From positions 48,173,431-48,237,430 of the forward strand of contig NC_086381.1 in NCBI RefSeq assembly GCF_036588685.1: a stretch of 64,000 bases of DNA. The letters are read 5' to 3'. The position numbers and the translations under genes are program-made. The notes beneath the pieces were generated by a model that did not search any database, had not been told where the DNA came from, and saw only the letters and a list, made by a program, of their open reading frames with translations. Positions 37,037 to 48,530 of this stretch are shown here, piece by piece (the first letter of the stretch is position 1; the number at the start of each line of letters is the position of its first letter). This DNA is from Mytilus trossulus (Eukaryota; Mollusca; Bivalvia; Mytilida; Mytilidae).

Positions 37037-37100
37037 ATGAGTATGGTTCTATTAAAACTTTTAATAATTGGTTTAAGCATAAATGTTCATTATTCTAAAG
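37037..37100 (+). CDS. Gene B exon 1: signal peptide
   Basis: Encodes MSMVLLKLLIIGLSINVHYSK and the first base of a Gly codon, with donor G/GTAAGT, phase 1. TTTATAAATA at about 36969-36979, some 60 nt upstream, is a possible TATA box. The bases ATGACAACT just upstream (37022) match the start of gene A exon 1 but are followed by an in-frame stop. Confidence 0.8.
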
Positions 37101-37199
37101 GTAAGTTACATTGTTCTCATTATTTTAAAATATACAAGGTATGTTTTACTCGACATTTATCGTTAGAATTAATTTTATTGAATCTATATAATACAAAAT

Positions 37200-37322
37200 T
37201 GAGAATAAAAACGTGGAATGTGTCAAAAAGACAACAACCCGACCATAAAACAGACAACAGCAGAAGGTCACCAACAGGTCTTCAATGCAACGAGAAACTC
37301 CCGCACCCGGAGGCATATGTAT
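37200..37322 (-). repeat. PLE-B 3' terminal fragment, gene B intron 1
   Basis: GAATGTGTCAAAAAGACAAC through CGCACCCGGAGGC; the same block is at 58003-58115 and 25440-25545. An AT-rich direct repeat follows at 37335-37402. Confidence 0.75.
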
Positions 37323-38713
37323 AGCAATTATTTGAAATTATATATATATCTAAACGAAGAGATATTTATATAATTTATATATATATCTTCTAAACGAAGA
37401 GAACCATAAAAACCGAATCAGGCAGATAAGGGATTCGAAATTAAAAAAAATACAACGAGAATGAATCACAAAATTACTTTACGTGTTATATCTGTTTATG
37501 ATAATATTAAAATTCTTCCTTTCTTGTTTCTTTCAATTTTAAGAAAATTAAGATAAACATGTGTACACTGTATTAAACTATATAAGGATAAATATTATTA
37601 AGTGTTAGTTAAGTTCAAGGAAGAACAGTATAACAAGCTACAATTATAATATTTCGTGTATGCATAAAAATCACATATCACAAGAAATTGAAAAAAATGA
37701 ATGACTCAGTTCCGATGTATTTATGATAATCGAAAGTAGGTACTAAAGAGAAATTCGGTAAACACTTGAAACATGTAAAACACTTATGAATAATAGTAAC
37801 GTCAACGATGTTTTAAAGGTTCCACTCGTTCCGACAACGAAAGTTATTAAATTGTAAGTTCAAATATTCTTAAATCTTCGCCCATCTCAGAAAAAATGTT
37901 TTCGGGTATTTTTTTGTGATTTTTTTTTCTACTCGCGCAATCTTTGCTCTACCAAGAATTATCAAAAAAATAATGTACTATTGATATTTTTTTTAACATT
38001 TTCTTATTTCTGTTTCCGTAAACGTATAAACAGATTGAGTTCTATGATGTGATGAGTGAGTTAATTATTGAATTATCTTCAAAACTGTATACTTGACATA
38101 CATATATCATTGGGGTTTTCACCTTAAAGCTCGTACTATTATCATTGTATTTTTATGATTAAACTAAATTTTAGATTTTCGTATAGGTGTACAAGTACTG
38201 TTTATAGTGAATAAGGTACATTGCAATTACACAATGTTGACAGCTGTTCCACAATTTTGACATTCTTACTAATTATGTCTGTTTGTTTTGTTTACCTATT
38301 GTTGACAGTATAATTAAATCAAATGCGACTGTCATACAAGTGAGAACTTTAGCTAGCGTTAAAACGAGGTTTAATCCACCATTTTCTATTAGATTTTGAT
38401 TTGAGCTTTTAACTTTGCAATTTGATTGGGGTCTGTCCGTTTTTAATTTTCCTCGGAGTTTAGTATTTTGGTGATTTTTCTTTTTTCTACATAAACATCA
38501 ATCAGTAGTATTGCTTTTTACAATGTAAACTGATATACGCTCTTTAAAATAAAACCACATTTGGATATTTTTAGATTCCTTAGAGAAAAATTAAAGACAC
38601 TTGTTTTGAAATTCGAACACTAGCTATATATTTAAGCAAATATACGAAAAACTGTATAGGGTCTTGTACGTCTTTTCTGAAAGTAATAAACAAAAATCGG
38701 ATGCCATTTACAG

Positions 38714-38881
38714 GAGAAGTAGCTAACGCAATCGTTACTAGAAACAGTTATACATGGAGAGAGGCAAAACACAACTGCACTATGATTGGACAAGAACACA
38801 ACGTAAATATATCAAGAGGCATTGGCGAAGAATTGTGGATAGATGCTAAAGTAACTTATTCTCCCTGGATAGAATATTTAG
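38714..38881 (+). CDS. Gene B exon 2: N-terminal half of CTLD1
   Basis: Acceptor CATTTACAG, phase 1 to 1. It carries YTWREAKHNC (W-x-x-A-x-x-x-C), LWID and SPWIEYLG, matching exon 2 of A and C. The donor G/GTATAT is immediately followed by a dispersed retroelement end (from about 38888). Confidence 0.85.
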
Positions 38882-38887
38882 GTATAT

Positions 38888-39115
38888 AGATAGATCGAAG
38901 TTAAGAAGAGCTTCAATGAGTGTAAATGAAACAAATCTCCATCTAATTTACAATTTGTAAACGAAAAACCATTATAGGTAAAAGTACAGTCTACATCACA
39001 GAGCCTTGGCGCCTTGGCTACCACAGAACAGCAAGCTATAAACGGCCTCATAAGTGACAAGTGTAAAACCATTCAAACGGGATACCAAACGGTCTAATAT
39101 TTATGAGAAAACTAG
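38888..39115 (-). repeat. R2 retroelement end abutting the exon 2 donor of gene B
   Basis: Diverged copy (AGCAAGCTATAAACGGCC, AAAACCATTCAAACGGGA). It begins only a few bases after the donor. A second copy lies at 39285-39560. Confidence 0.7.
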
Positions 39116-39614
39116 AAAAAGAACTACAAGAATATGTATGTTTACTGTTTCTGGAAGTTTTCAGTGGTGAATCAATACATAGAAAATGAGGACTAATGCT
39201 GCCAAATTAGCTTTTGAGTTTATGAAAGATGCCAAAGAAGCTTTTCTTTGCGAGTAACTGTAGTATTAAAATATAAGTAGAGAAAGGCAGATGTGGTATG
39301 AGTTCCAATGAGACAACTCTACATCCAAATAACAATTTATAAAAGTAAACTATTATAGATGTGTTATAATGGTGCCTTCATCACGGAACCTTGGCTCACA
39401 CCGAACAACAAGCTATAAAGGATCATAAAGGGCCCAAAAATTAGAAGTGTAAAACCATTCAAACGGGAAAACCAACGGTATAATCTTTATAAAACAAGGA
39501 GAAACGAAAAACATGTATAAACTACATCAACAAACGACAACTACTGTAAATCAGTTTCCTTCTTAATGAAAAATAAATCGTTTAAAAACAACACTCATAC
39601 ATTTTTTACCTAAG

Positions 39615-39727
39615 GGTGTTTCCAAGTTAAAGATGATATTGCTGGAAATCCCGAACATGTAACATCAGGACAGCAGATAAAAGAGTGTCTGCATCTTTGT
39701 ACTACATATGATGTCATCGGTCTTCAG
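39615..39727 (+). CDS. Gene B exon 3: WSC domain, first part
   Basis: Begins G-C-F and contains IKECLHLC, ending VIGLQ at a CAG/GTAAAT donor (phase 0), exactly like gene A exon 3. Confidence 0.84.
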
Positions 39728-40088
39728 GTAAATGATGTGTTATATTGCAGCCGTTATTGTTATGAAACTTGTTCAAAGATACTACGTTCGTCTAATCAAA
39801 TACACATCGCCGTAAAAAACAGTGTACATGTATATTATTTTACTTTTAACAGTACATTTACTATTGATGCAGATAGATCACGTTCAATCTCAACATACAT
39901 GTCCCATAAAGACAATACAAGTTACAGGACTGAATTGGGAAAATATGATCTGACTTACGATCCCATTTATTTCGAGGCTCTAATAAGTTTTTGGAAAAAA
40001 TTGTTAGGATACTTCGACTTTCTACTGTACATGTATTTGAAACTTTTTTAAACAGAAAAACATAACATTTTCTTTTAAGGTTATTTAA

Positions 40089-40525
40089 GGTGATTAAAAT
40101 CATTTGTTTTCTAATATAGGATTTCGCTATAATTTTTTTATAACTTAAATAGGAGAAATAGAGGTAATATCGAAATAAAAAAACTAACTTATTACAGAAA
40201 TCGCTTAAATTTTACCATTATTTAGTTTATGTACAGCTTATTTGAAAACAATATTAAAAATATAGGTCACCGATGAGTTAAAAAAGATATTTCAAATTTA
40301 ATGCAAAAAAAAATGACATTTTTGCATCAAAGGGAGATAATTTGGAGCTTTTTCAATGACGTAAACATTTTCAAAAGTCATCTGGGTCCAAACCGAATCG
40401 ATTTTTTTGGTTGATTGTTGTACCATATCATAAAGTAATAACTAATAGTGTAATAAATAAATTCTGTAATGCAAAAATAAAGGTTTGATATTTATTTGCT
40501 GAAATTTGTGTACCCACGAGCCACC
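40089..40525. mobile_element. Possible TTAA-type element, gene B intron 3
   Basis: TTAA/GGTG at the left (40085-40092) and CACC/TTAA at the right (40522-40529) frame about 437 bp. The recognisable inverted repeat is only a few bases. Confidence 0.4.
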
Positions 40526-40738
40526 TTAAGTGGTGTATGTGTATGTATGGAAAGAATATCATTATTTAAACACATAATTTATAAATGTATGAATTCTGTC
40601 TTCAATTTTTCATAGAATAATGTGATCTATTGAAACTTGATAACAAAATATTTTTTACATATATTTATGACGAAACTATCAGGGTTTTTTTTCTTAGTAT
40701 TTTTAATTTTTTTTTTAATTTTTTTTAAATTTTTAAAG

Positions 40739-40895
40739 CAAGGACGATGTGTTTGTCTACAGCAGCGTGAATATCTTCCTTCAAATAATGGTGATTATAA
40801 TCCTGATTGCAAGGCAAAGCAATGCGAGAATGATGACAATGGATTATGTGTAGATACCAATGATTTTGATATGTATGCCGTGTACAGAAAACAAG
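40739..40895 (+). CDS. Gene B exon 4: WSC domain, second part
   Basis: The acceptor is TTTTTAAAG after a long T-rich tract; phase 0 in, phase 1 out. It carries RCVC, then D-C, Q-C and L-C, and ends DMYAVYRK. The Cys pattern matches gene A, but the C-S-G-x-P-x-x-F/Y-C-G motif is eroded (CENDDNGLC). The donor G/GTTTGT is weak but required by frame. Confidence 0.75.
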
Positions 40896-41009
40896 GTTTG
40901 TCATTTAAAAATTCATAAAGAAAAGACGAGCTGAAGTTACACATGTTACATGTATAACGACCGAATGTGTATGTAAACTACTTTTGGCAAATTTAGTCTG
41001 TCAATGATA

Positions 41010-41215
41010 GACCGCTTATTTTCCTGTTTGAATGGTTTTACATTTGTCACTCTATATCCTAATAACTTGTTGTTCGGTGTGAACGAAGCTCCGTTTTGAC
41101 GGTTGTACTCTGACCTTGTATGGTCTACTTTTTTACAAATTGTGACATCCTGGAGAGTTGTGTCATTGGCACTCATTCAACATCTTCTTATATCTAGAAC
41201 TACATTGTAGCATTT
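41010..41215 (+). repeat. R2 retroelement 3' end, gene B intron 4
   Basis: TGTTTGAATGGTTTTACATT through GAGTTGTGTCATTGGCACTC and CATCTTCTTATATCT. An isolated diverged terminus is also at 41391-41425. Confidence 0.7.
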
Positions 41216-42406
41216 GCATATAATTCCTTGGATATATTTTCTTGAGAAGGAATCGATTTAACCTGTTTAGACATCTCATGAATAGTGCCTTGGCTATTCT
41301 GCTAACTAGATTACAATGCATAGGTTATTATTGATTTCAACATGTTCAATGGAAGATTACCTCAATCCACGTTTTTTGAAACTGGTTGAAAACTATCTCA
41401 TTGACAATCGTACCACATCTGCATATGTTATATATAACTCAGTATCATTATATTCATTTAGTGTTAGTGACCTTATACGATATGTATGGGGTCAGTAAAT
41501 TCCATATGGGATGAGGGCAAAGGGTCGAACAATGGATGTTCTTATACCCAATCGACTGCCATTTGGGACAGCAGATTTAATAAAATGGTTCTTAATACAT
41601 GTAATACTAAACTGAATCACAAATAACTAGCGGAAAAGATAGTATACCTCAAACATGAGTAACTAAAACCATTACTGGATATCGACAATTAATGTCTCTT
41701 CAGTGATGCGAGTATTAAAACGGTAGTTGGAAGGCTATACAATTTACTGCAATGCAGGAATACTCTTTAAGTTTGAGTCCAAATAGAAGGGATCATATAA
41801 ACTAGAAGGCAAATATTTTACAAACTCATACGAAAAAAAATAGACAAGTCAAAATTAAAACAACGTTCACATCTAAGATTGCGTTGGATAAAAACTGAAA
41901 TGTGTATATGAGAGGATGCAAAACAAATTTCTGAGGAGAGTGGTCTAGATACGGCACAAACAAAAGACCAAAAAAAGTGAAAATGCATAATAAACAAATT
42001 ACTACATTTAAGAGTATCTATATAAGTGAGTGTGTTGGATGTACCATTTACAGCTAATCTAAAGTAATAGCAGGGTTAAATTGACTTCTTCAAAATTTCG
42101 TATAATCAAAACAAGAAAATGATCAGTACTATTAGAAAAACGTCTGGTTAATTTTTTAAACAAATTTAGATAGTAAGTGAAACTGGTGTATTTACGAGTG
42201 AAACATGTAAAACGTTTTTTTATTTTAGTAATTATGGTAAAAAGACCTTTAATAAATTATAAACTTTAGTGAAACATCATCTCAAAATCAAACTCTACTG
42301 ATCCCTAAGTGCAACTGGATCTCACCTAGAGATTAGTGATTATATAATACATTCATTGTAGTTAGTATAAAATACAAATATTATATAAACAATGTTTATT
42401 TTGTAG

Positions 42407-42535
42407 TCTTTTCTAGAAATGTCATAAGTGCTGGGAATTGTCTATCAGTAGTTGAGAATGATATCGGTGGACAAGGAGTAAAATCGTACGAGGCCATCCC
42501 TTGCGACCATCATTTGTTTCGTGTATGTCAAACAG
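42407..42535 (+). CDS. Gene B exon 5: C-terminal half of CTLD1
   Basis: Acceptor TTTTGTAG, donor G/GTAGGG, phase 1 to 1. GNCLSVVEND, AIPC and RVC supply cysteines 2-4 of the CTLD whose first half is exon 2. GNCL aligns with GNCLEM of gene A. Confidence 0.82.
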
Positions 42536-43793
42536 GTAGGGCTAGTGTGTGTATCCATGCAATAACATTTAGATTTAAGGTATGCGTTTCTCTTCCGCCT
42601 ACCTCGCTTTTTAGGCATTCATTCAACCTGATGTTAAAAAAGCGTCATTTGGTAGGTATAGGGTGAGGAGGGGTATGTAAAATGGTACGCTAGCTATAGC
42701 CAAACATTCACTTTGAATGAACTATATTAGTTGTCTTCATCGACATACTATGAATTTGTGTGAAATTAAATTTGGAACAATTGTGCTCACTTCAGAACCT
42801 CTTATATGTGCTTATAGTTGCATACAAAAAGAATAAATAATTCCTGGATTTTGGTTATGGAATAAAGTATCTGCTAGAAACATAACAAATAGAAATACAC
42901 TACTACATGTGTATATAATTAAGAATCACAATTTTATGTATTACTCAAATTGCTTTTTTCTGAATTTTTTAAGTCTTTTTGCGCATTTAGTGGTTTATGT
43001 AGCGCAAACATATTTATCTGTATCAACAGGTTAAATCAATTGCACTTCTTCTCTGGAGCACCCATGGCCAGCTTTGATTGATTTTTTTATTGTTTCGCTT
43101 GCGCTTGGATTGTTTTCTCTCACCTGGTTATTCTGTAAATCGATATTATCATTCTGTTTCTACATTGTACTTTCTTCCGAGTATCTTCTGTAATTCTATT
43201 TTCCGAGATAAAAATGGAGCCTGTTTAGCTCATATATGTTCATCTTCAACAATGGACACTCATCAACTTGAATATAATTAATTCATGACTAAAATCTATT
43301 AGTTTATCTTTTATTGGTGGTATTTTATGTTTAGTTTTTTTGTATCTTATATAGGGAGGTTAGGCATCCAACAGTCAATCAATCTTTATTATATAGTGTT
43401 TGACCAAAACAGTAAAATGTGTCAAAATCGTCATTTAGGGAAAATAACTCTTTTAAAAGAAAACTGACTATTTAATTGATCTTGTCCTATTTGCAAATCT
43501 TTTCTTTCTGGTCATTTTTGGGACCAGGTGTGTTTAAATAGGCAAATATTCAAAAACATAAAATAGTTAAATGTTACTTTGCGACTCTAAAATATAGTTT
43601 GAGAATCTTGTGTTTAGTTATATCTTTGCGTATTTCTGTTTATTCTGAGTAATCTGTTCCTTTTCATTTGAACTTTGGTGGATAGTTGTCTCATTGACAA
43701 CCATACCCTATTATATTTATCTCCTTATTTTATATCATCTTAAAATTTTAGCAATCACTGTTTTAATCTTCAGTCTTATGAATATTGATTCAG

Positions 43794-43970
43794 GTCACAC
43801 TTTTCCAACAGCAGGAAATACAAAATATGTATGGTCAAAGGCCTTTGGTACTTGTTCTAGCGGAACACTAGCACGATATTCAATGGTTCTAAATCAGACA
43901 ATACATTTAAGATCAAGTGAACATTATTGGCTTGCAAATATTAGAAGACCAACTTTTCACGTTTACTCAG
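43794..43970 (+). CDS. Gene B exon 6: N-terminal half of CTLD2
   Basis: Acceptor ATTGATTCAG, donor G/GTAAGT, phase 1 to 1. It contains VWSKAFGTC and YWLANIRRP, aligning with DWRNAFNKC and FWLSNTRRW of gene A. Confidence 0.84.
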
Positions 43971-45217
43971 GTAAGTAAATATGCTTATATAAGTTTCATA
44001 ATTGCTAATAATTAGAGTATAATTTTGGTGCTTGCATGTTCAGACTTTAAACAAAAATGTTTCATTAAATACGATTTTTTATGCAAAAATAACTCAGTTT
44101 TAGAGAGAAATCAGTTTATTATTGGGAGACGATGTGTTGTACGTTAGTATGTAGATTCAAATATAATTGCTTGCATTTGTTTTTGGATTTTTGAGTAGCG
44201 GACCGAAATGCAATTATTGCGACTTTAGGAACAAGTTTTACATGCAACAAGTACTTTGATTCTTCCTTTAGGGTTTTAAAAGCTTTGTTTATCGTCGTTT
44301 TTCAAAAAAAAAAGTACAACTGCTTTTATGCAACAGACGCCGAGTGCTTGCTTACAGAAGTTCCAACTGAGCGAATCCAGTAAGTAGTGTCAATACAATG
44401 TAGTCAACATCTACATTTAGCACTCAGTAACGTATTGAATAAACGTTTTAATTTGTATTTGTGGGCGATGATAAGAACATATTTCATCCAACAACTACCA
44501 TTTACTTAATAACGTGTGTTCCAAATCAGGCATACAAGAGCTTTACTGAGTTTGACTTTTCTGTTGAGGTCCTTTTTGGACGTACAGCTCTTATGAGGAT
44601 TTATACGTTTTATATATTCCCTGACTTTCAAATCTATGTATTTTTGGCATGTCTGATGAATGAAAAGCGCTTCGGACTCACGAAATTTATAAAGTTTTAT
44701 TTTCTCTTTCTGAAACTCATTTACTTTTTCAAACAAATCATTATACTGAAATAACGTATGATGGTACATACATGTATGTAGCAATATAAGTTTCGTTTAT
44801 GTCATAGATGCTCCCATTCTAACGGTGATCTATTGTAGTATGCTATTGCCAAAAAAAGTAACTCTCATTTTATTTTATTGAAGAAAAAAATCCAAGAAAT
44901 TTTATACTAATTGTTTTTTTCTGCAAATAAACGCACCATAGATACCAGGACTAAATTTTGTATATACGCCAGATGCGCGTTTTGTCTAAAAAGACTCATC
45001 CGTTACGCTCGAATCCAAAAAGTTAAAAAGGACGAAGCACAGGTTGGTAATAAGTAAGAGTGTAGGAACAGCTGACGTCAGCCAATAAATCATTACAATG
45101 CTATGTTGACGACAGACAGGAAACTATAATAAATGAAGGAAAACTTAATTCAATCTGGTATGAAATAATAATAATTCAAGAATCAAATTTACTTTTTTTT
45201 CTTTCTCCGTTTCAAAG

Positions 45218-45358
45218 ACCCTGAACCAGAATCAAAATATTGTGGTTCTGCAAGGATCAGTAGCAATGGTAGACTGATAAGATCTGTGGCACAATGCGAC
45301 AAACGTTTACCAGCACTTTGTTTGGCTCGACCTAAATTTGTTTTAAATCCTGATACAG
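45218..45358 (+). CDS. Gene B exon 7: C-terminal half of CTLD2, no stalk
   Basis: Acceptor GTTTCAAAG, donor G/GTATTT, phase 1 to 1. KYCGSARISSNGRLI, AQC and PALC align closely with FFCVAARIKPNGDVE, RRC and SALC of gene A. The exon ends after only a short linker, whereas gene A's homologue runs on for about 135 Ser/Thr-rich codons. Confidence 0.85.
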
Positions 45359-46137
45359 GTATTTTATTATTATATGGTATAATAAATATAACATATATTA
45401 CAAAAATTTGCAAAACAAAAACCAACAATTTCAAAAACTTTTACAACAGACCATTTTGTTTTAAAGTAAGACTGGCAAAATTAATAAGAAACTTAAAAAA
45501 AAAACATTTTAACAGATAACTACACATGATGAATCCAATAACAAAGTGCAAAATAAAACAGTGTAATATTGCTCGAAGAAAATATAAACATTGGCAAGCT
45601 CAGTTTTTTTACAGTTGAAAATTTGTTGCTATTGGTACAAACCCGTTCAGCTATATGTTATTGTATAGTAATATACTTTAAGTCAAAATGCCAAATTTTG
45701 ATTGGTTACATACATGATCTAGTACTCCGTGGCAAATAGTCTGTTTGTTTTCAAGGAGACGATCAGTCATTTTTGCGCTGTATTGAAGATGAAAAGTTGT
45801 TATGTACAAGTCTTTGTAGTTTATTACTTTGAATTCGAAATTTAATAGACAGTAATAACTGAACATAACAGATGATAAATTAAATAACACATATTTGAAA
45901 GGGTAATAGAGTCGATTGTTACTCCTCGAATAGACATTGTCAAACTCGGATTTGCCTCTTTTCACAGTGTTTTCTCAGGTTAACCTCTGCTCCCTCATCC
46001 TCACAGCTATGAGTTATTCATTTACTGTAACCCTTCCCCACAGTTCATACAATTTCATTCATTTGCAACTGAACAAAACTTTCCAGAAAAAATGGATATC
46101 ATTATTTTACATGTATACTAAATATTTGTATTTACAG

Positions 46138-46234
46138 ATAATCCTGGCTTGAATGTTGTTGTTATAGTAGTAGTTGTGTTAGTAGTTTCTGTCTTTCTAG
46201 CTGTATTCATAGTTGTAATTGTTTGGGGTGTGAG
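46138..46234 (+). CDS. Gene B exon 8: transmembrane helix with GC donor
   Basis: Acceptor TATTTACAG. Encodes DNPGLN then about 24 Val/Ile-rich hydrophobic residues ending VWGVR. The only donor that keeps phase 2, as in gene A, is GTGAG/GCAAGT, a GC-AG intron with otherwise perfect consensus. A SINE-like repeat begins about seven bases further on. Confidence 0.8.
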
Positions 46235-46241
46235 GCAAGTA

Positions 46242-46620
46242 TACATACGTCAGTGGTCAGAACTCCGGTACTGACATGATTTAACAAACTTTTCTAAAAT
46301 TGTTCGTTTATAAATTTTGAAATTATTAAGAAACTAAGGTTTCAATTCCCTCAGGCAAAGTTGACTTTAGATGAATTTGACTCTCAATTTTGGGTATTTT
46401 TGTCATATAGCTCTTCAACGGTTTCGGTACTGATACATCCTGGGATTTCAAATGTTTCGCTTTGGCCGTTCCTGGTAAGGGTAAATTTAGAAAAGCGCTT
46501 CGGACGCATTGAAATTATTAAACGTGTTGTTTTCAGGTTTTTTCTTACAATAATCTATGCACACATACGGACGATTTCGCCTTATAAACGATGGTATGCT
46601 TGTTATGCTACAATATAATT
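46242..46620 (+). repeat. SINE-like repeat at the GC donor of gene B intron 8
   Basis: Starts about CAGTGGTCAGAAC..ACTGACATGATTT and includes AAAAGCGCTTCGGACGC. Related to the 8745-8885 and 44640-44690 fragments. Confidence 0.6.
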
Positions 46621-46789
46621 AATATGATAAAAAAAATCTGTAGTGATAACAGTCGCATACCCCTCGCTCCACCAAGAATTCCACCGCCAGAAATATTGCA
46701 ACCAATTCAAAATGCTTGTGATAATAGAAAAGATTCCGGGTTTGTTGTTTTTGGAATTCTGCTTTTTTCATTGAACAAAATTTTGACTC

Positions 46790-47040
46790 CGGAATTTATA
46801 ATTTATAAATTTTCGATTGGTGACCGGCTCTGTGGAAGAACATATTGCTACTCGGTCTGGTAAGAGCAACGTAAAGAATCAAAATACAGCTTTCATTCGG
46901 TAGAATTTTTGGGAGAAATTTGATGTTTGCTGTATACAACAAAATCATCAGAAAACAGTAGAAATAGCAGAAACCAGGATGTCCAACCACAGGGACGGTT
47001 AACTGTCGATATTTCTTAATTCCGGAGTCAAAATTCGATA
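46790..47040. repeat. Imperfect inverted repeat, gene B intron 8
   Basis: ATTTTGACTCCGGAATTTAT near 46790 pairs with AATTCCGGAGTCAAAATTCG near 47020, and GGCTCTGTGG pairs loosely with CCACAGGGAC inside. Arms of about 55 bp enclose about 130 bp; possibly a foldback element. Confidence 0.6.
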
Positions 47041-47661
47041 AAATGAAAATAGTCTTTGAGACACTATAAATGATTCATGGTGTAAAAAACTTCAGACGAA
47101 ATTTGAAAATAATGAGATAAAAATAAAAGGATTTAACGTATCTCGTTGTCAATATTTCAGGTTTATAATAATAGTAAAGTGCCTCTCAAATAGAATAGTT
47201 CGTTTTTAAGGCTTTCTTCTTATTAACTCACCCGTTGATTTTAAATGTGGAATGATAAGGGGATGACCAGTTGGTTTTCGGATTGGTTGGGGATGTTTTT
47301 TAGGATTGACTCATTCGTTCGTCACAATTTGGCCGATTCCGTACCTCCATCTGATAAAAGAAGAGAAACAGATTCACACGAGAATTGCCGATTGAAGGAT
47401 GACTATTTGTTTACATCTGTTCCTATGCAGCCTCGTTTTTATCCGCGGCAACGGCGCGAAAACTTCTTTACACTTTTGTACGCCAATAATTCCTGCATTT
47501 TGTATTGCAGTCTATTCATTATTTATATTGTCTTGGGGAAAATCCCAGCTCTTACAATGAACACATAAGAATAACTTCTCTTGTTAAATTAATTTATGTT
47601 TTTTCCTTGAGATATCAAAATATATGCTGTAACTTTTGTCGTTCATTTTCTTTTATCATAG

Positions 47662-48097
47662 ATTGAAAAAGAAACAGTTAAGTCTATACCAACATCACAA
47701 TACTTCCGAAGATGGCCACGTGTATACTGAAATCAACGAAGCTGCCGAATGTTCGAATCGACCACATCAAAGAGCTAATGAACAGTTTACGTATGATCAC
47801 CTTAATCATTCCCAAAAGGTTACTAATAAACCATCCGGAAATATTTATAACACCACAACTGATGTACCTGCGAGATATTACGACAAGTCATCAACAGTTA
47901 AATCTAGTTATGATAAAATGAATATCTCCCAAAAAAACATGCATGGACATTTCCAAAATCAACCGCCGAATGAATATGACACTGTGCGACTTATTGAAAA
48001 GTATGACGAAGATAACTATCATCATCTTGATAGAAATAATGGGGAGGTAACCACGAACGTTGCTACTGGTTACAGTGAGACCAGCTTTGTTAACTAA
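47662..48097 (+). CDS. Gene B exon 9: cytoplasmic tail with eleven tyrosines, stop at 48095-48097
   Basis: The acceptor is TTTTATCATAG. After RLKKK the 145-residue tail has Y370 (VYTEI), Y393 (TYDHL), Y432 (SYDKM), Y454 (EYDTV) and Y468 (NYHHL) as Y-x-x-hydrophobic motifs, plus six other tyrosines. Y454 and Y468 are separated as Y-x-x-V-x10-Y-x-x-L, ITAM-like spacing. TYDH and YDT(I/V)R are shared with gene A. Confidence 0.87.
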
Positions 48098-48206
48098 TTT
48101 CAAATACTGTTAGCTTACTTGTTATTTAAATCTTATATACATGAGTCAATACCATATATCTTTTATTTCACTACACACCAAATTGTATTTGCCAAGAGAC
48201 ACACGC

Positions 48207-48212
48207 AATAAA
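48207..48212 (+). terminator. Gene B candidate polyadenylation signal AATAAA
   Basis: AATAAA 110 nt after the stop codon, a distance similar to that in gene A. Confidence 0.5.
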
Positions 48213-48309
48213 TACATATTTCATAATGCATATGTACACACATACACAAGTAATATAAGTGCAATTACAGATATTACAGTAGATGTCAACATGGTAAAGT
48301 ACATGTAAA

Positions 48310-48530
48310 TAAGAAGATGTGGTATAATTGCCAATTTGACAACTCTCCACAAGAAACCAAATAACACAGAACTTAATAACTATAGGTCAAAGTACGGCCT
48401 TCAACAATGATTAAAGCCCATACCGCATAGACATGGTTTAAGTACATGGTTTACCAAAAGAGCCCACATTAATATAAATCAATCTTATAAAGTTACATCA
48501 ATCAGTTGTTTAAATCATAGAGACTTTGAC
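48310..48530 (-). repeat. R2-type retroelement end
   Basis: AAGAAGATGTGGTATAATTG followed by GGTCAAAGTACGGCCTTCAA. A second minus-strand copy follows at 48700-49065. Confidence 0.65.

Larger units (their letters stand above)
37037..48097 (+). other. Gene B: paralogous CTLD/WSC/CTLD membrane receptor (whole gene span, 9 coding exons)
   Basis: Exons 37037-37100, 38714-38881, 39615-39727, 40739-40895, 42407-42535, 43794-43970, 45218-45358, 46138-46234 and 47662-48097 join to 1482 nt, 493 codons plus stop, with the same nine-exon plan and intron phases as gene A. Order: signal peptide (1-21), CTLD1 first half (22-77), WSC (78-167), CTLD1 second half (168-210), CTLD2 (211-305), a linker of about 17 residues, transmembrane helix (323-346), tail (349-493). 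The two CTLDs have four cysteines each and the WSC has eight, as in A. Differences from A are the missing mucin-like stalk, a longer tail with eleven tyrosines, and a GC rather than GT donor in intron 8. Sequence identity to A is low outside signature residues, so the duplication is old or the genes diversify fast. Surface receptor function is inferred. Confidence 0.85.

Noticed and set aside
39737-40051. 104-codon frame in gene B intron 3
   Set aside because: No motif, no splice-compatible phase with exons 3 or 4, and no counterpart in gene A.
43694-43978. Frame with a hydrophobic leader in front of exon 6 of gene B, suggesting an alternative short receptor
   Set aside because: It starts at TTG within a retroelement terminus; the hydrophobic part is intronic T-rich sequence before the acceptor at 43793.
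47245-47568. 107-codon frame in gene B intron 8
   Set aside because: Starts after the last intron begins, has no domain signal and no counterpart in gene A. A retained repeat is more likely.
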